The position numbers and the translations under genes are program-made. Source: Comamonas testosteroni (GTDB taxonomy: Bacteria > Pseudomonadota > Gammaproteobacteria > Burkholderiales > Burkholderiaceae_C). From it: 64,000 bases of DNA. Positions 63,763-64,000 of this stretch are shown in pieces. Numbering within the stretch: the stretch's first letter is position 1; each line of letters opens with the position of its first letter. Below the pieces are notes generated by a model. The model made no database searches. It was given only the letters and a program-made list of their open reading frames with translations, and had not been told where the DNA came from. Where the stretch lies: the NCBI RefSeq assembly GCF_030505195.1, contig NZ_CP129672.1:3506501-3570500 (forward strand). Reading direction: 5' to 3'.

Positions 63763-64000
63763 TGAGCGCAGTCGGTGGACAGGGCTGGCGCGCGCGCATC
63801 TTGCGCCACAATCAGCGGGTCTTTCACGCCCTGAGCTCTGCCCTGCATGCCATGACCGCCGAACCGCAACGCTTTGTGCATCTGCGCCGGGCCCTGATCC
63901 TGGCCGGCCTGGCCGCGACCATGGCCGCCATCTTCGCGCTGGATACGTTGACCGAGTATGCGGTGGCCGCGGCCGTGTTCCACACGGCCGTCATCCTCGT
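63762..64000 (+). CDS. N-terminal fragment of a membrane protein, cut by the window end
   Basis: The last 79 codons begin ATGAGCGCAGTC, with TGATG overlap with the TolC-like gene stop. A basic N terminus of about 45 residues (RILRHNQRVFHALSSALHAM) is followed by two hydrophobic segments (LILAGLAATMAAIFAL and YAVAAAVFHTAVILV). The layout is that of the first helices of a membrane sensor kinase, which often follows metal-efflux operons, but the identity cannot be settled without the rest of the gene. Confidence 0.6.
   Translation, partial: MSAVGGQGWRARILRHNQRVFHALSSALHAMTAEPQRFVHLRRALILAGLAATMAAIFALDTLTEYAVAAAVFHTAVIL

Overview
The window reads as high-GC chromosomal DNA of a betaproteobacterium of the order Burkholderiales, most likely family Comamonadaceae (Comamonas-like). 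The evidence is inference from gene content: three Bug-type periplasmic solute receptors, an Ala/Lys-rich histone H1-like protein, pilS-pilR-ampD, ypjD beside ffh, and G+C-rich intergenic repeats. I see no integrase, transposase, phage module, rRNA or CRISPR array. Most of the window is ordinary chromosome with dense operons and many ATGA stop/start overlaps.

1-12 kb: the end of a PfkB-family sugar kinase, the repetitive histone-like gene, class Ia ribonucleotide reductase (nrdA, nrdB) behind a tandem NrdR box, then ampD, pilR, pilS, a PP0621-type small protein and ypjD on the minus strand. 12-19 kb: ffh, an NlpC/P60 lipoprotein, and a three-gene minus-strand operon (TPR-like protein, PcfJ-like protein, DUF1266 protein). 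That operon is the best candidate here for an undescribed system. 19-32 kb: miaB, then a molybdenum/formate block with fdhD, a formate dehydrogenase-N type operon (alpha, beta, gamma, fdhE) preceded by a perfect FNR/ANR box, and modABC divergent from modE with a clear ModE palindrome between them. Molybdate import, its sensor, a molybdoenzyme and its maturation factors lie within 11 kb.

32-39 kb: a catabolic-looking cluster of two Bug receptors, a PanE-like reductase and a benzoylformate-decarboxylase-like ThDP enzyme, divergent from a LysR regulator, with an aromatic-acid-type MFS transporter nearby. 39-47 kb: two tandem elongator tRNA-Met genes, each with its own terminator, then housekeeping genes (enoyl-CoA hydratase, M61 peptidase, dsbC, a UbiH-family hydroxylase, a MOSC protein, ychF). 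47-55 kb is looser: gene-poor spacers, a DUF1428 protein, an apparently truncated GGDEF protein, an ECF sigma/anti-sigma pair divergent from a ferritin-like protein and a DUF3455 lipoprotein, and a PAS-PAS-GGDEF cyclase. 54-64 kb: an NrtR-like regulator beside nadC, a third Bug receptor, and a heavy-metal RND efflux operon (adaptor, pump, outer-membrane factor) running into a membrane protein cut by the window end.

Non-coding structure includes a 76-bp element with terminal inverted repeats, present twice around the mod locus, and two other dispersed intergenic repeat families. All coordinates, alignments and motif matches were made by eye; nothing was run against a database.
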